A stretch of DNA of 64,000 nucleotides, taken from NCBI RefSeq assembly GCF_004664715.2, contig NC_051075.1, positions 40,207,458-40,271,457 on the forward strand, read 5' to 3'. The stretch comes from Peromyscus leucopus (lineage: Eukaryota > Chordata > Mammalia > Rodentia > Cricetidae). Shown here piece after piece: positions 1-38,049 of this stretch. A program made the translations under genes and the position numbers. Below the pieces are notes generated by a model, which was not told where the DNA came from, did no database searches, and saw only the letters and a list, made by a program, of their open reading frames with translations. Position 1 is the first letter of the stretch; every line of letters starts with the position of its first letter.

Positions 1-620
1 TCTGGAAGTGTACAGTTCACTGGTTTCAAGTATATGGACAGAATTGCACATCTATCAGTCAATTTTGGAACAATTTGATTACCTTCCAAAAACTCTGTAT
101 GTTTTTAGCTGTTTTTCTCACCTTTCCCCAATATGCCTGCCCACAATAGTTCTAGGCAACCATTAATCTGTGTTTTGTCTCTTCAGATTTATTCCACAGA
201 ACCTTAGAATATGCAATTTGAATGCATGCATCTAGCTTCTTTCACCTTATAGGAATGTTCTTAAGCTCACCCATGTCAGAGCTTCATTATTGTTTGTTAT
301 CTTATAAAAGTCTGTTATGCAGATGTGCTTTATTTTATTTATCCATTTAGTCATTGATAGACATTGAGTTTCCCCCCTTTTTTGACATTAATAATATGCT
401 GTGGACATTTTGTATAAATTTTTGTGTAGACATGTTTTCATATCTCTTAAATATAATACCTGGTAATGGACTAGTGGGTCATATGCTAATTAATTCTCTT
501 GCTTAAACTGTTGAGAAACTGCCAGATTTTCCCAAGGCATTACACCCCTTTACATCCCCACCAGACGTGTTTGAAGGTTTTAAATTAACCTCATCAATAC
601 TTGGTTTTGTCTTTCATTTT
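1..620 (-). repeat. Ancient LINE-1 ORF2 3' fragment
   Basis: Sequence such as GGTCATATGCTAATT and GAAACTGCCAGATTTTCCCA, then CATCCCCACCAGA, corresponds on the - strand to the end of L1 ORF2, much more diverged than the L1 at 3062. Limits are approximate. Confidence 0.6.
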
Positions 621-1058
621 TATTTTAGCCAGTCAAGGGAATTGAAAGTATCTCGTGGTGGGTTTGGTTTCCATCTCCTTATGTCAGGGTTCATCCTTAG
701 TTCCTCTGGCCCATCACCCAGAAATTGTCAGTTCTTATCCTTAGTTCATCTTTTAAAACCCAAGTTGTACTTTCATCATTGAAGTGGGAGAATTCATTAT
801 ATATTCTAAATACAAATCTCTAGATACAGCCCTTTACTGTTGTGTAGAATGTTTCACTTCCCTGCTGGTGAAGACTCTTGAAAACTCTTTCATGATGGCT
901 TAGGTATCAGGGTTTACATTTTCACACTTTGTGTAGTCCTTTCAAGTCCACCCTTCAAGAATCCTGAGAGCAAACTTCACTTTTGTTTGACAATAAGTTG
1001 GTACAGTTCAAAAGCCTACTTTGCCACTTTGTATCTTAGTTGTCGATATTGTTGGGTC

Positions 1059-1237
1059 TTGCTTTTTGTTTGTTTGTTTGTTTGTTTGTTTTTTGAGACA
1101 GGGCTTCTCTGTGTAGCTTTGGGCCTTTCCTGGAACTTGCCTTGGAGACCAGGCTGGCCTTGAACTCACAGAGATCCACCTGGCTCTGCCTCCTGAGTAC
1201 TGGGATTAAAGGCATGCGCCACCACTGGTTCTCGCTT
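1059..1237 (-). repeat. B1 SINE
   Basis: T-rich (TTTG)n start, GAGACAGGGCTTCTCTGTG, GGGATTAAAGGCATGCGCCACC. Full length, reversed. Confidence 0.93.
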
Positions 1238-1769
1238 TCTAGTACAGTTATTTCTAGTGATTTATATGAGTGTCAGGCTCGACTTTGATGATACCTTATT
1301 ATGAAAGAAAACTTTGTCAAACCAATTGAATTTATTCGAGTGAGTGAGAAACCGGAGGGTGGTCAGAATCTTTAGCCATTTCTTTCCATTTTTAGTTTCT
1401 GTGAGTAGTAGAATGCTGGCTTCATTTTATGTCCACATGACACAGGCTAGAGTCATCAGAGAGGAGGGAACCCCAAATGCCTCTATAAGGCTGGGCTGTG
1501 GACAAACCTATAGAGCTTTTTTTTAGTAAGTGATTGAATGAGGGGAGGCCTGTTGTGGGATATCCACCAAAGAAGACTGTTTGGACATGGGTTTAAGCTA
1601 ATAGCCAGCCGGTGACCACAACCTTTCTCAGGGTGAGCTTTTAAGTACAAAACCTATGTCCTGAGTTGATGTGCTTCAGTTAACTAGAAGACTTAGCAAA
1701 AAGCAGAACTACAGAAGCCAAAAAGCAAGGTACTAACCTTGCTTTACATTTGGAGACTTTCCCATAACT

Positions 1770-2092
1770 ATGGACTTGGATGGATCAGGCCTTTGTTTTA
1801 GTTTTGGCAGGTGGTGCTGTCCACCTTCTGAGTTTTACAGCCTGAATGGTACTTTCATCATGGAGTCAGTTGTGCTAAGGTCTGGGGGCCTACTGATGTC
1901 TGAATCCCTGTTACAGGCACGACTCTCTGCATCATCTCCTGCCTCTGGGTTCCTGCCTGTTTGAGTTCCTGACCTGAGTCCCTTCCATGATAAACAGTGA
2001 TATGGAGGTGTAAACCAAATAAACCCTGTCCTCCCCAAATTGCTTTGGTCATGTTTCATCCCCGCAATAGCAACCCTAACGAAGACAGCTGT
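1770..2092 (+). repeat. Rodent hAT-like repeat (URR1-type)
   Basis: Ends with AAATAAACCCTGTCCTCC, TTTGGTCATGTTTCATC and AATAGCAACCCTAACGAAGACAG. That end is the inverse of the CTTAGTTAGGGTTTCTATT start seen at 8880. The family name is from memory. Confidence 0.55.
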
Positions 2093-2224
2093 CCATTTGT
2101 GTTCTGTTCATTTGTGTACATTGGACAAGTGAAACAGAACGGATGCTCACTGTACTGCTTGTGAGGCATTGCCCATCTGAACTGTCTGGTCTCCCTCTCT
2201 AACCATAAAAAGTCTTCCTTTTTC

Positions 2225-2440
2225 CCTTGAGGGAAGGGATGGAGTGCTAAGGGTTAAACCTAAGGCTTCCTACATGCTTAGTAAGTGCTCTGCAACTGAG
2301 CCCTGTTCCCAGACCTCTTTTTTACTTTTCAGAAATTTGAAACAAGCTTTTGATATTACCCAGGCTGGCCTTGAACCTGAGATCTTCATGCATTAGCCTC
2401 CTGAGTAGCAGAAATTAGAGGTCTGTGCTACTTGGTTTAC
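2225..2440 (-). repeat. B4/B3-like SINE relic
   Basis: GTGCTCTGCAACTGAGCCC (ID-type part) followed by CCAGGCTGGCCTTGAACC (B1-type part), both reversed. Confidence 0.6.
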
Positions 2441-2643
2441 AGTTATTTTGACAGACCACACCTATGGATTTACTGCGAAAAAAATTAAAAAAAATAAAAC
2501 ACCTCTTCAAAGACCTTACTAAAGTCTTAATAAATGTCATTTTATAGCTTCTAGGAGATATGATTACTCTGCAGGTGCTCAGACCAATTTTCTTTCTGTG
2601 GTGGATGGAGTAGGAAGCTACCCATGCTCTGCGGGCCACAGCA

Positions 2644-2647
<4 letters not shown>

Positions 2648-2691
<44 letters not shown>
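2648..2691. repeat. (GT)22 microsatellite
   Basis: Uninterrupted GT dinucleotides over about 44 bp. Confidence 0.98.
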
Positions 2692-2694
<3 letters not shown>

Positions 2695-3042
2695 ACTTCC
2701 ACATCAAATGTCTTTTAAAGGCTCTTCAAGAATGTGCTGTTTGTTCATGATGTGGCATTCAGTTAGGATCCCTAGAGTATGTACAGAATTAGAATGGCAG
2801 CTGGCATTGTATCTCTGGATTCCAGCTGGTGCATTCAGCAGTTTACACTTAACTATCTCCAAAACAAACTGACTCTCCAAATCTGTATATTCTGGAACTA
2901 TTATAGTGGTAACAAGTGACTTTTATCTAAGAAACAGAGAATTGAGTTTTCATGTTTTTTGAGTACAGTGGTATGGGTCATTTTATTTTTGTAGTGATCA
3001 TAAAGTATTTGTTTTGAAAATCAGTTAAGTGCAGTGATGCTT

Positions 3043-4381
3043 GAAAAAGTAAAACTTTTGTGTAGATGTACCACATTTTCTTAATCCATTCTTCAGTTGA
3101 TGGGCATCTAGGTTGTTTCCAGGTTCTGGCTGTTATGAATAATGCTGCTATGAACATAGCTGAACATGTATCTTTGTGGTATGATTGAGCATTCCTTGGG
3201 TATATGCCCAAGAGTGGTATGGCTGGGTCTTGAGGTAGATCGATTCCCAATTTTCTGAGAAACCACCATACTGATTTCCACAGTGGTTGTACAAGTTTGT
3301 ATTCCCACCAACAGTGGAGGAGTGTTCCCTTTGCTCCGCATCCTCTCCAACATTGACTGTCATTAGTGTTTTTGATCCTAGCCATTCTGACAGGTGTAAG
3401 GTGGTATCCCAGAGTCGTTTTGATTTGCATTTCTCTGATGAATTAGGATGTTGAGCATTTCTTTAAATGTCTTTCAGCCATTTGAGATTCTTCTTTTGAG
3501 AATTATCTGTTTAGCTCTTTAGCCCATTTTTTAATTGGATTGTTCAGTATTTTGCTGTCTAGTTTCCTGAGTTCTTTATATACTGTGGAGATCAATCCTC
3601 TGTCAGATGTGGGGTTGGTGAAGGTCTTTTCCCATTCTGTAGGCTGTCGTTTTGTCTTATTGACCATGTCCTTTGCCCTACAAAAGCTTCTCAGTTTCAA
3701 GAGGTCCCATTTATTAATTGTTGTTTTCAGTGTTTGTGCTACTGGTGTTATATTTAGGAAGTGATCTCCTATGCCAATGCATTCAAGAGTACTTCCTACT
3801 TTCTCTTCTATCAAGTTCAGTGTAACTGGATTTATGTTGAGGTCTTTGATCCACTTGGACTTGAGTTTTGTGCATGGTAACAGATATGGATCTACTTGTA
3901 ATCTTTTACCTGTTGATATCCAGTTATGCCAGCACCATTTGTTGAAGATACTTTCTTTTTTACAATGTATAGTTGTGGCTTCTTTGTCAAAAATCAGGTG
4001 CTCATGTGTGTGGATTAATGTCAGCAGAGAAAAACAACGACAGCATGAAATTTGCAGGCAAATGGATGGAACTAGAAAATATCATCTTGAGTAAGGTAAC
4101 CCAAACCCAGAAGGACAAACATGGTATGTACTCACTCATAAGTGGATACTAGATATAAAGCAAAGAACAATCAGACTACAACCCACAGAACCAGGGAGGC
4201 TACCTAGCAGGGGGGACCCTAGGATGACTGTGGCTTATAATAAGTTTTGGTTTTTACTCAATCATTGAGCAAGCTTCAGTGAAACATTTCACTATTAGGA
4301 TAAGAATTTGTACTGTGTCAAGCTGATAATAGAAAAAATAAAATAATTTTTAAAAAAAGAAAGAAAAAGTAAAACTTTTGT
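3043..4381 (+). mobile_element. Twin-primed (5'-inverted) LINE-1 insertion
   Basis: 3062-4020 is L1 ORF2 sequence on the - strand ([18 protein letters not shown], then [15 protein letters not shown]). 4024-4362 is the L1 end on the + strand (MKFAGKWMELENIILS, then MYSLISGY, 3' UTR, A-rich tail). The two parts are almost adjacent in L1 coordinates and meet near 4021-4024. Identical 19-bp copies GAAAAAGTAAAACTTTTGT at 3043-3061 and 4363-4381 are the target duplication. ORF2 is broken and truncated. Confidence 0.92.
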
Positions 4382-6730
4382 ATATTTTTCAAATTTTATG
4401 AAATATATTGTTGGAGCATGGACGAGTATGTTGTATTCATAGAATAATAATATGACACATTAAAAAAAATAAACCTAATTAAAATCCAGACAATTGCCAA
4501 AAGTGCTATTTAGGGATTTCTTTCTTCTGGCCTTAGAGAAATGTATATAGATGTGCACATGCATATATTCAAACTACTACTTTTGTTGTGTTTTCCTCTG
4601 TTTCAGGGGATTTTAGTCACTATCATATGATTGATGAGCTGTAGTTTTGGTAACTAAGTTTCCTCCCAGCAGATTGCCAGTTTGTACCATTTCTTACTCC
4701 TGTGGGAATTTTGTGACTCGGATTCCAAATACAGCATCATCTCAGAGTCTGTTTGGTTGGCTCAGTTTCAGAAGAGCATATGAGGAGAGCATATGGCCCA
4801 ACTCAGTGTTGTGGTGCGGTCTTCATCACAGTTTTTGTTTCCTCAGGCTGGAGCTATTTTCATTTGAGCGTGCTAGAGGTGGGGGCCATATAAATGTCAT
4901 CTGTCCTTCCAGGGATCAACAGTCCTTCAGAAGCATATGCCAGGTTTTGGGGGAGTGAGTTTAGTTGTTCTGATTATATTTATGAATAATCCAGGTTAGC
5001 ATTTAGAATATTTCTCCACATAAATGTAATTGTGGTACCTCAAAATATATTTTAAATTCTTAAATCTTTTTAAGCTTCTATGATTTAGAATGAAAATTAG
5101 AAGTTAATGGACCTGCTTATTATATCTTTTCTGCCATAGTGGTCATTAGTGAATTGTTAGGAAATAGCAGTTTTTAAAATCTTCACAATATTATTTAAAA
5201 ATATTTATGATTTCAATGAGCATTTATGTCTGACATTCTGCCTATCTGATTTCATATTTTTTTCTTTGTGTACATCTGCATGGCATTTCTCCTTTACTGG
5301 TTTCTCAGTATGAAGTCTGCACTGTCCTGATGAGGAGATTAAACTATAGTGTAGTACAAGGAAGGAATTCAAGTTGGATTTCTTTCTAGCATCTTACTCC
5401 TGCCACTTCGTTGCCCACAAGAGAAAACTAGCTGTGTGATCCCCATCACATCCAGTCCTGTTCCTTTGTTATTTTGGGATAACCTTCCTAGGCAGAGTCT
5501 TCCCTGAGCCAACAATATTGTCAATAACAACCATAACTTATTTCATAATGAAGATAAATGGAGATACCTTCCATCTTCCAAAACAGGGAACAAGCAGTTT
5601 ATGGATTTAATATTTTGATTGGAACAAAATACAATGTGAGAAAGCTCAAAAATGGTGACTCTGAATTCCTCCCTTAAAATAGGAAGGCATCTTGTTTTTC
5701 AACTTGACCCATCTTACTTAAGCTATTAACATACTGCATGCTTCTGTATACCGAGGTGTTCTGCTGAGTTTGAGGAATCATATGAATCTCCAGATTGGGC
5801 CCCTCGCCACAGATTACAAGTAAAGAAGAGAAATACATATGTGCAGATAATGCTGAACAGTGTGAGAGCCTACTCCGAGGTTGCCTCTGAGCTGGTGGAT
5901 GTTCGGAGTGGTGTAGAACCAGCTGTTCTAGGTGCAGAGAGAAGGGAGACACAGTAGTTCAGCCGGAGTGCTTGCCAGGAGTTTAGAAATGATTAGACTG
6001 AGTCATGAAAGTTGACTAAAATTACTGACTAGAGAAAGGGAAAGAGAAGATCATAGGCAAAGGGTGTGAGAAGAGGCACCTAGGAGGAAACGCACAGGAT
6101 GTGTTCCCAGGACGTGGCATTGAGAGCTTGGAGGACATTTAGTAATTTGAAGAACTACCAACTGTTATAACAAATAGTATCCTTACCAACCTTTTAACAT
6201 ATATGCAATATATATCCAGTCTTCTAATACATAGATATGTATACTTTTAATACAGATGCCATCAACAATTTATTCATTTTATTCTTTGGCATTTCATAAG
6301 TGTCTTTCCATGTTTCTCTATCGACAGTCTAGTATTCTAAAAGGTTCAGAACCACTAGAAGGAAAATGAATGTGGTTAGTATCACAAATAATCAGCTTTA
6401 TATGGTATCATTTTTCTGTCTCCCTTTCTCTATTTTGTTTCCTGACTTCTCTCATGGGGCAAGAAGAGAGTCTTCTTAACTCCATGGAGAAAACTTAGGT
6501 ACTTCAGACTTTAAAATTCTGACCATCCAGTGGAGCTCATTGTCTTGACTAATGGCATCTACATAGATAACTCATGCTGGCATGTTTACCCCCCGTCTGC
6601 AGGAGTGTGGTCTTCTGACCCTGTGACACTAGGAGACTATTTCAGACCAGCAAGCTTAACATCACTGAGACAGATAAGGTTTTACAGAGGGAAAGGTGCA
6701 AAAAGAACCTTAGAGTATTAAAATCCCTGT
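4382..6730. other. Intergenic or 5'-intron sequence, nothing recognised
   Basis: AT-rich, no open frame with family similarity, no clear SINE or LTR. Possibly old unrecognisable repeats. Confidence 0.5.
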
Positions 6731-6734
6731 CTTA

Positions 6735-7735
6735 GTCAGTGTTCTGTCACTGTGAACAGATGCCGTGATCACAACTGTTATAAAGGAAAACATTTCATTG
6801 GGGTGGCTCACTTCCAGTTCGGAGGTTTAGTCCATTATCATCATGGTGGGTAGCATGACCGCTTGTGGACAGACATGGTGTTTGAGAGGAACTGAGTATT
6901 GTGGTAGGCAGCAGGAAGAGAGAGTGACATTGGGCCTGGCTTGGCTCTCTGAAACCTCAAAGCCCACTTCCAGTGACACACCACCTTCAACAAGGCTACA
7001 CCTCCTAATAGTGCCATTCCCTGTGGGCCTCTGGGGGCCATTGCATCCAAACCACCACATTCTACTCTGGCCCCCACAGGCCGGTAGCCATATCATAGTC
7101 CAACTTCAAAAATCCCCATAGTCTATCACAGTATCAGGACTGTTTGAAAAATCCGTAGTTCAAAGACTCTTCTGAGACTCACGCAGTCTTTTAACTATAA
7201 TCCCCAGTAAAGTCAAAATGAAAAAGCAGATCCCATACGTCCAAAATGAATATGCATTACCATTCCAAAAGGAAACATAATGAGGAAATACTGGACTAAA
7301 ACAAGAGCAGAAACCAGCTGGGCAAACTCCAAACTCTACATCTCCGCATCTGAAGTCAACGTGCTCTTCAAATCTCCACTCCTTTCAGCTTTGTTCACTG
7401 CAGCACATGTCTTCCTCTTGGGCTGGTTCCACTCCATTAGCAGCTCTCCTTGACAGTTATCCCACAACTCTGGCATCTCCAACATCTTGGGGTCTCCAAG
7501 GCAATCCAGGCTTTACCTTCACAGCTTCATGCAATGGCTTCTCTGTGCCTCCATGCAGGGACACTCCTGACATATGCTTGACCTTAACCCGTTTCTTGTA
7601 TCCTTGATTCTAAAGCCAGAACAACGTGGCTGAACTTGCCAAATTCTGCTTGCTGGGCCAGAACATGGCCCCCTTATTCAAATACATTTTCCCCAGCTTT
7701 CTCTTTTCACTGGTTTCCTTCACTGCCTAAGCTTG
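6735..7735 (+). repeat. Long rodent hAT-like interspersed repeat
   Basis: Starts CTTAGTCAGTGTTCTGTCAC and carries GGTTTAGTCCATTATCATC, CTCAAAGCCCACTTCC and AAACCACCACATTC, as in the shorter copy at 8880. It continues for about 600 bp of AAAGTCAAAATGAAAAAGCA, CAGCTGGGCAAACTCCAA and CTTGGGGTCTCCAAGGCAA, a sequence common in rodent genomes. No working gene. Confidence 0.6.
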
Positions 7736-7737
7736 GC

Positions 7738-7845
7738 TGTCTTGAAACTCGCTCTGTTAGACCAGGCTGGTCTCGAACTCAGAGATCCACCAGCCTTTGC
7801 CTTTGAGTGCTGGGATTAAAGGTGTGCACCACCAAGCCCAGCCCT
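7738..7845 (-). repeat. Partial B1 SINE
   Basis: CTTGAAACTCGCTCTGTTAG, CAGGCTGGTCTCGAACTC and GGGATTAAAGGTGTGCACC, reversed. The left, A-tail side is missing. Confidence 0.85.
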
Positions 7846-8349
7846 AAGCTTTCCTTTAATTCCTTTTCACAACTTGAAAAGTTAGCTGTGTGGGGTCTTG
7901 CTCTGAGGTCACCACTCCCTTTATTCCACTCAGAATCAGGCTTTTCTTTGACCTGTTTACACTTCCTGGGGCCCCTTTTCTCCTCAGATTGCTTGTTTCC
8001 TTGCTCAGCTTGCTGCTTTTCATTATAGATCTGCATAAGCGTGGCCACTAAGAACCAAGCAACAGTCAATACTATGCTGTCTGGAAGTAGGCTCTGCCAA
8101 AGCTGTTCATCCATAACTTTTCGGTTTAGCCTCAGGCAGATTTTTTTTTTTTTTTGGACAAGGGCAGAAAGCAGCCAAAAGATAACCAGAACAATCTCTA
8201 GACCACATATTAATATTCTTCTCCTCTGAAATCTGTTGACCAGGCCCCCACAGTTCAAATCACACTCACTACTACTGTCTTCCATGCTCCTACTAGTAAG
8301 TCCCATTAAATCTCACTTAAAATGTCCAATCCCTTTTCTAGTCCAAAGT

Positions 8350-8820
8350 CCCAAAGTGTTCTGTGTTGATGTTTTGTGTGTGATCTAACAAATAAAGCTT
8401 GCCTGAAGATCAGAGTGCGAGTTAAGTCACTAGTTAGCCATAGAGTCCAGGCAGTCGTGGCACATACTTTTAATCCCAGCACTTAGGAGGCAGAGGCAGA
8501 TGGATCTCTGTGAGTTCAAGGCCATCCTGTGCTATACAAGATTGATCCAGTCTAAAAGAGAAACAGAGCAGGCACTGGTGGCTCACACCTTTGATCCCAG
8601 CACTTGGGAGGTTGAGACAGGAAGTGATATGGCTGGGCAGAGAAAGGATTATAAGGTAGGAGGAGACAGGAACTTGGAGTCCTTTCAGGCTGAGGATTTG
8701 GTAGAGGTAAGAACTGTAGTGGCTGGCTGCTCTGCTTCTCTGATCTTCCAGCTTTCACCCTGATATCTGACTCTGGGTTTTTAATTAAGACCAATTAGGA
8801 TTCGTGCTATAGTGTTCCAT
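8350..8820 (+). repeat. Composite element with two B1-like units
   Basis: AACAAATAAAGCTTGCCTGAAG, B1-like cores at 8455-8555 and 8570-8630, then a unique end with TCTCTGATCTTCCAGC and TTAATTAAGACCAATTAGGA. The same plan recurs at 20935-21430. Confidence 0.6.
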
Positions 8821-8879
8821 GTTCCTCCAAGCAGAACCATGGTCAGGCCTATTACAGCAATACCCTAGTCCTTGATTTC

Positions 8880-9245
8880 TGTCTTAGTTAGGGTTTCTAT
8901 TGCTGTGAAGTGACATCATGACCACAGCAGTTCTTGTAAAGGAAAACATTTCATTGAAGCTGGCTTAAAGTTCAGAAGTTTAATCCATTATCATCATGGT
9001 GGGAAGCATGGCAGCATGCAGGCAGACATGGTGCTGGAGAGGAACTGAAAGTTCTGTATCCGGATCTGCAGGCAACAGGAAGAGAACGTGACACTGGTTT
9101 GGCTTGAGCATCTGAAACCTCAAAGCCCATCCCCAGTGACACACTTCCTCCAGCAAGGCCACATCTACTCCAACAAGGCCATTCCTTCTAATAGTGCCAC
9201 TCCCTATGGGCCTGTGGGGACATTTTCATTCAAACCACTATAGTA
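8880..9245 (+). repeat. Rodent hAT-like repeat (URR1-type)
   Basis: CTGTCTTAGTTAGGGTTTCT start, CATGGTGGGAAGCATGGCAG, CTCAAAGCCCATCCCCAGTG and TTCAAACCACTATAG end. Confidence 0.65.
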
Positions 9246-9840
9246 TCTCTTCCGCTCTGTTACCTTGTGAATGTACCAGGCTGCTACTTAAGTCAAAGCC
9301 GCACATAGTTCTACACAGAACTAAGGACAGTTGACTGAAGGTGTTAGAACACAGACATTTGCAGTTTAAAGAGCATCCTAACTGTGTAGCAAACAGGTGT
9401 TGCCTACCACAGATTAGCCAGACTAGTTCAAAGGGCTGTTTTAAGGTATTTAAATTTTACCACCTAACAGATGATCCGCTGTGGTAATATTTTTCCAGCT
9501 AATCTTGTATCAGGCAACAGGTTCTGTTGTTGTTTGATTTTTATTTTTGTTTTACTTTCTGAATATTGTGGAAAAGTAAATAGAATCCACTGTACTTGAT
9601 ACTTAAGATTTTTATGATCTCTGAGTAGAAATAACCTACACTTAAGGATATAAAGGATGTGCAGTTTATTTCTGGCATATTCTAGAAACTGGCACTAGAA
9701 AGACTAAAACTTGAATTACGAAGTAGCTTGCCTGTGATAATATAGCTGTTAAAAATAAGCATGTATTTTGACTTCTTTTTCATCATAGTTTTTCTTCTAC
9801 TTTATCTTATGGGTTGTAGTTGTTGGTGATGAAGATGATG
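9246..9840. other. No recognised feature
   Basis: AT-rich non-coding sequence, no repeat family recognised. Confidence 0.5.
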
Positions 9841-9841
9841 T

Positions 9842-9945
9842 TGAGACAAGTTCTCACGACTAGCCCTGGATTGGCCTTGAACTCAGAGATCCACCTGCCC
9901 CTGCCCCTGCCTCCTGAATCCTGGGATTAAAGGCCTGCCTCCCAA
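9842..9945 (-). repeat. B1-like SINE, partial
   Basis: GGCCTTGAACTCAGAGATCC, TGGGATTAAAGGCCTGCC, reversed. Confidence 0.8.
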
Positions 9946-10502
9946 CTACATTTGAGCTACCAGTTTCTAGATAGGTTTTTATTGAAATGCTACTAATTTT
10001 AGGTAATAAGATTTGACTTTTTAAAATATTTGAAAATCCTAAATTTATTATAATTGTTAAGTGATATACAGAACATTTAGTTGTTGTATTTTTTACTTTG
10101 TTTTCCAGAGAATAACAGAGAAATATCATTATTTAGACAGTAGTGATTGACAGCCTATACATAGCCTATTTGGATAAATACTGTACATTTTATAAAATAC
10201 AACCACTCATATTAATTTACATATTGTATTGTCTATGGATGCTTTTATGGTATAGCAACAAGATAGGATTGTTATAACAGAACTCAACAAGCTGACAGTA
10301 TTTACTGTCTGGCCATTTAGAGACAGTTCACTGACCCTGTAACAGAAGGAAAAGACTAACATTAGAGCTCACTGGGAAACAGTAAGACTGCCAGCAAGTC
10401 TGAGTAGAGAGTACTTTCCTTTGGCCTTGGAATCTAAGCTGTGAGTTCAATCTAATGTCAACAATGATATGCTAGGTACATTAATAAAAAAATTTCTTCC
10501 CC

Positions 10503-10622
10503 CCACAAGACAGGGTGTCTCTGTAGCCTGTCTGCCCTGGAACTCTCGCTGTAGACCAGGCTGGTCTTGAACTCAGAGATTCGCCTGGCTCTGTCTCCCA
10601 AGTGCTGGCCATCGTGCAGCCC
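10503..10622 (-). repeat. B1 SINE, partial
   Basis: GACAGGGTGTCTCTGTAGCC, GTAGACCAGGCTGGTCTTG, CTCAGAGATTCGCCTGGC, reversed. Confidence 0.85.
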
Positions 10623-10654
10623 AAGAATTTGATTTCTTAAGAAAATCAGTTAGT

Positions 10655-10808
10655 GCTGGGCCGTGGTGGCGCACACCTTTAATCCCAGCACTCGGGAGGC
10701 AGAGCCAGGCGGATCTCTGTGAGTTCAAAGCCAGCCTGGTCTATAGGGTGAGATCCAGGACAGGCACAAAGCGACACAGAGAAACCCTGTCTCGAAAAAA
10801 CCAAAAAA
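10655..10808 (+). repeat. B1 SINE with target duplication
   Basis: GCTGGGCCGTGGTGGCGCAC to GAAACCCTGTCTCGAAAAAA. The flanks AAGAAAATCAGTTAG (left) and AAGAAAGTCAGTTAG (right) are the target duplication with one difference. It lies about 200 bp before Pcnx4 exon 2. Confidence 0.93.
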
Positions 10809-11004
10809 GAAAGTCAGTTAGCAGGATTATTTTGGGAAGAGAGCAAACTTAGTACCGATTATATTGTGAAGGTTGGATAGGAACCAAAGTTAGAAATCCT
10901 GCCTGTAAAGGGACTAAGGAAATCAAGTCGAAATATGGACTGTGTTTCCTCCAGGTCTTCAGTGTCGTATTTTTGAACAGTGCTTTGTTTTTTCTTTTTC
11001 ACAG

Positions 11005-37147
<26,143 letters not shown>

Positions 37148-37715
37148 TCCGTTTTTACATCTCAATGTGAGGACAGCAGAGGAGGCACTAGTTAAACAGC
37201 AAGAGTCTAAGTTGTGTGACCTCTCTAGACTTTTCTTCTTGCCCCAGGGATGCCTGAGAGAAAAACTAAGGTCTGTAAAGCTGATTCTCAGCCGTGTGAA
37301 TGACTCAAACAGCAGCTCCTCTGTGCCTAACATGGGTAGAAGTAGTTGGCCAATATTTGTGCTGTATGAGTTCTCATAGGTTTTGGTAGCTAAAGACATT
37401 TGTACAAGATTAGATGGTTTTTTACTGCTTTGTTAAATGTCTGAAAAGTAGTTTGTCTTTTTAAAAGTCAACAGGTGTATAATTATATATTTAAAAGACA
37501 TTCATATCAGTGTTTTTAAATAATAATGAATCCTTTTAATGGTTAACAACATATACATATATTTATTTGAAATGTAGTTAATTTTCTAGTATTTTCAAAT
37601 GTCATACTGTTTTATCATTTAACATGGTGTGAACAGTCCCATACAGTGTATCATTTTTCATATATTTCAGTTTAGAAACCGTAAGCTCTTGAAATAAAAT
37701 ATGACCAGTAAGATC
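37148..37715 (+). other. Pcnx4: Pcnx4 3' untranslated region (proximal form)
   Basis: AT-rich sequence follows the stop. AATAAA lies at 37693-37698, with a TG-rich stretch (TTGTTCTTTGTGTTGGG) about 20 nt beyond it, the usual arrangement for cleavage. The 3' UTR would be about 570 nt. Further AATAAA copies at 38001-38006 and 38039-38044 could give a longer form, but a SINE-like sequence lies between. Confidence 0.6.
37693..37698 (+). terminator. Pcnx4: Probable Pcnx4 polyadenylation signal AATAAA
   Basis: Canonical hexamer 546 nt after the stop codon, followed by a TG-rich downstream element. It is the first canonical signal after the coding region. Use is inferred. Confidence 0.6.
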
Positions 37716-37739
37716 TTGTTCTTTGTGTTGGGAGAGGGG

Positions 37740-38000
37740 TATACATGTGTGTAGGTGCCTGCCCATGCTTGTGGAGAGCAGAGGTCAGCCTGGGCAGTGT
37801 CTTTCTCAGAGACTTGGGGCTTGCCAAGTGGGCTAAGTGGCCAGCCGATGAGCCCCGTCTGTGCCCACCTCCCCAGCAGTGGAGTTAGAAGTCCGTGCCG
37901 CCGTGTCTGGCTTTTTACGGGGTACTGGGTATCAAACTCAGGTCATCATGCTTGGACGGCAAACACTTTACCAACTGAGATACCATACCAGTCTCTCTCC
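37740..38000 (-). repeat. B3/B2-type SINE relic
   Basis: GGGTACTGGGTATCAAACTC, ACTTTACCAACTGAGATACC, reversed. It lies in the possible long 3' UTR of Pcnx4. Confidence 0.65.
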
Positions 38001-38049
38001 AATAAAATCTTATCAATCTTTCCAAATAGTTATGTGTAAATAAAATGGT

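Noticed and set aside
2624..2872. Open frame rich in alternating C and V
   Set aside because: A (GT)n microsatellite read in frame.
2978..3814. Two long - strand frames similar to reverse transcriptase
   Set aside because: They are the end of L1 ORF2 in the inverted part of an L1 insertion, broken between frames; not a gene of its own.
7779..8306. 175-codon - strand frame
   Set aside because: It spans a B1 and the long rodent repeat at 6735-8340, with no known family; open by chance.
1..11000. CpG-island promoter for Pcnx4
   Set aside because: No CpG-dense stretch was seen before exon 2; the promoter is probably left of the window.
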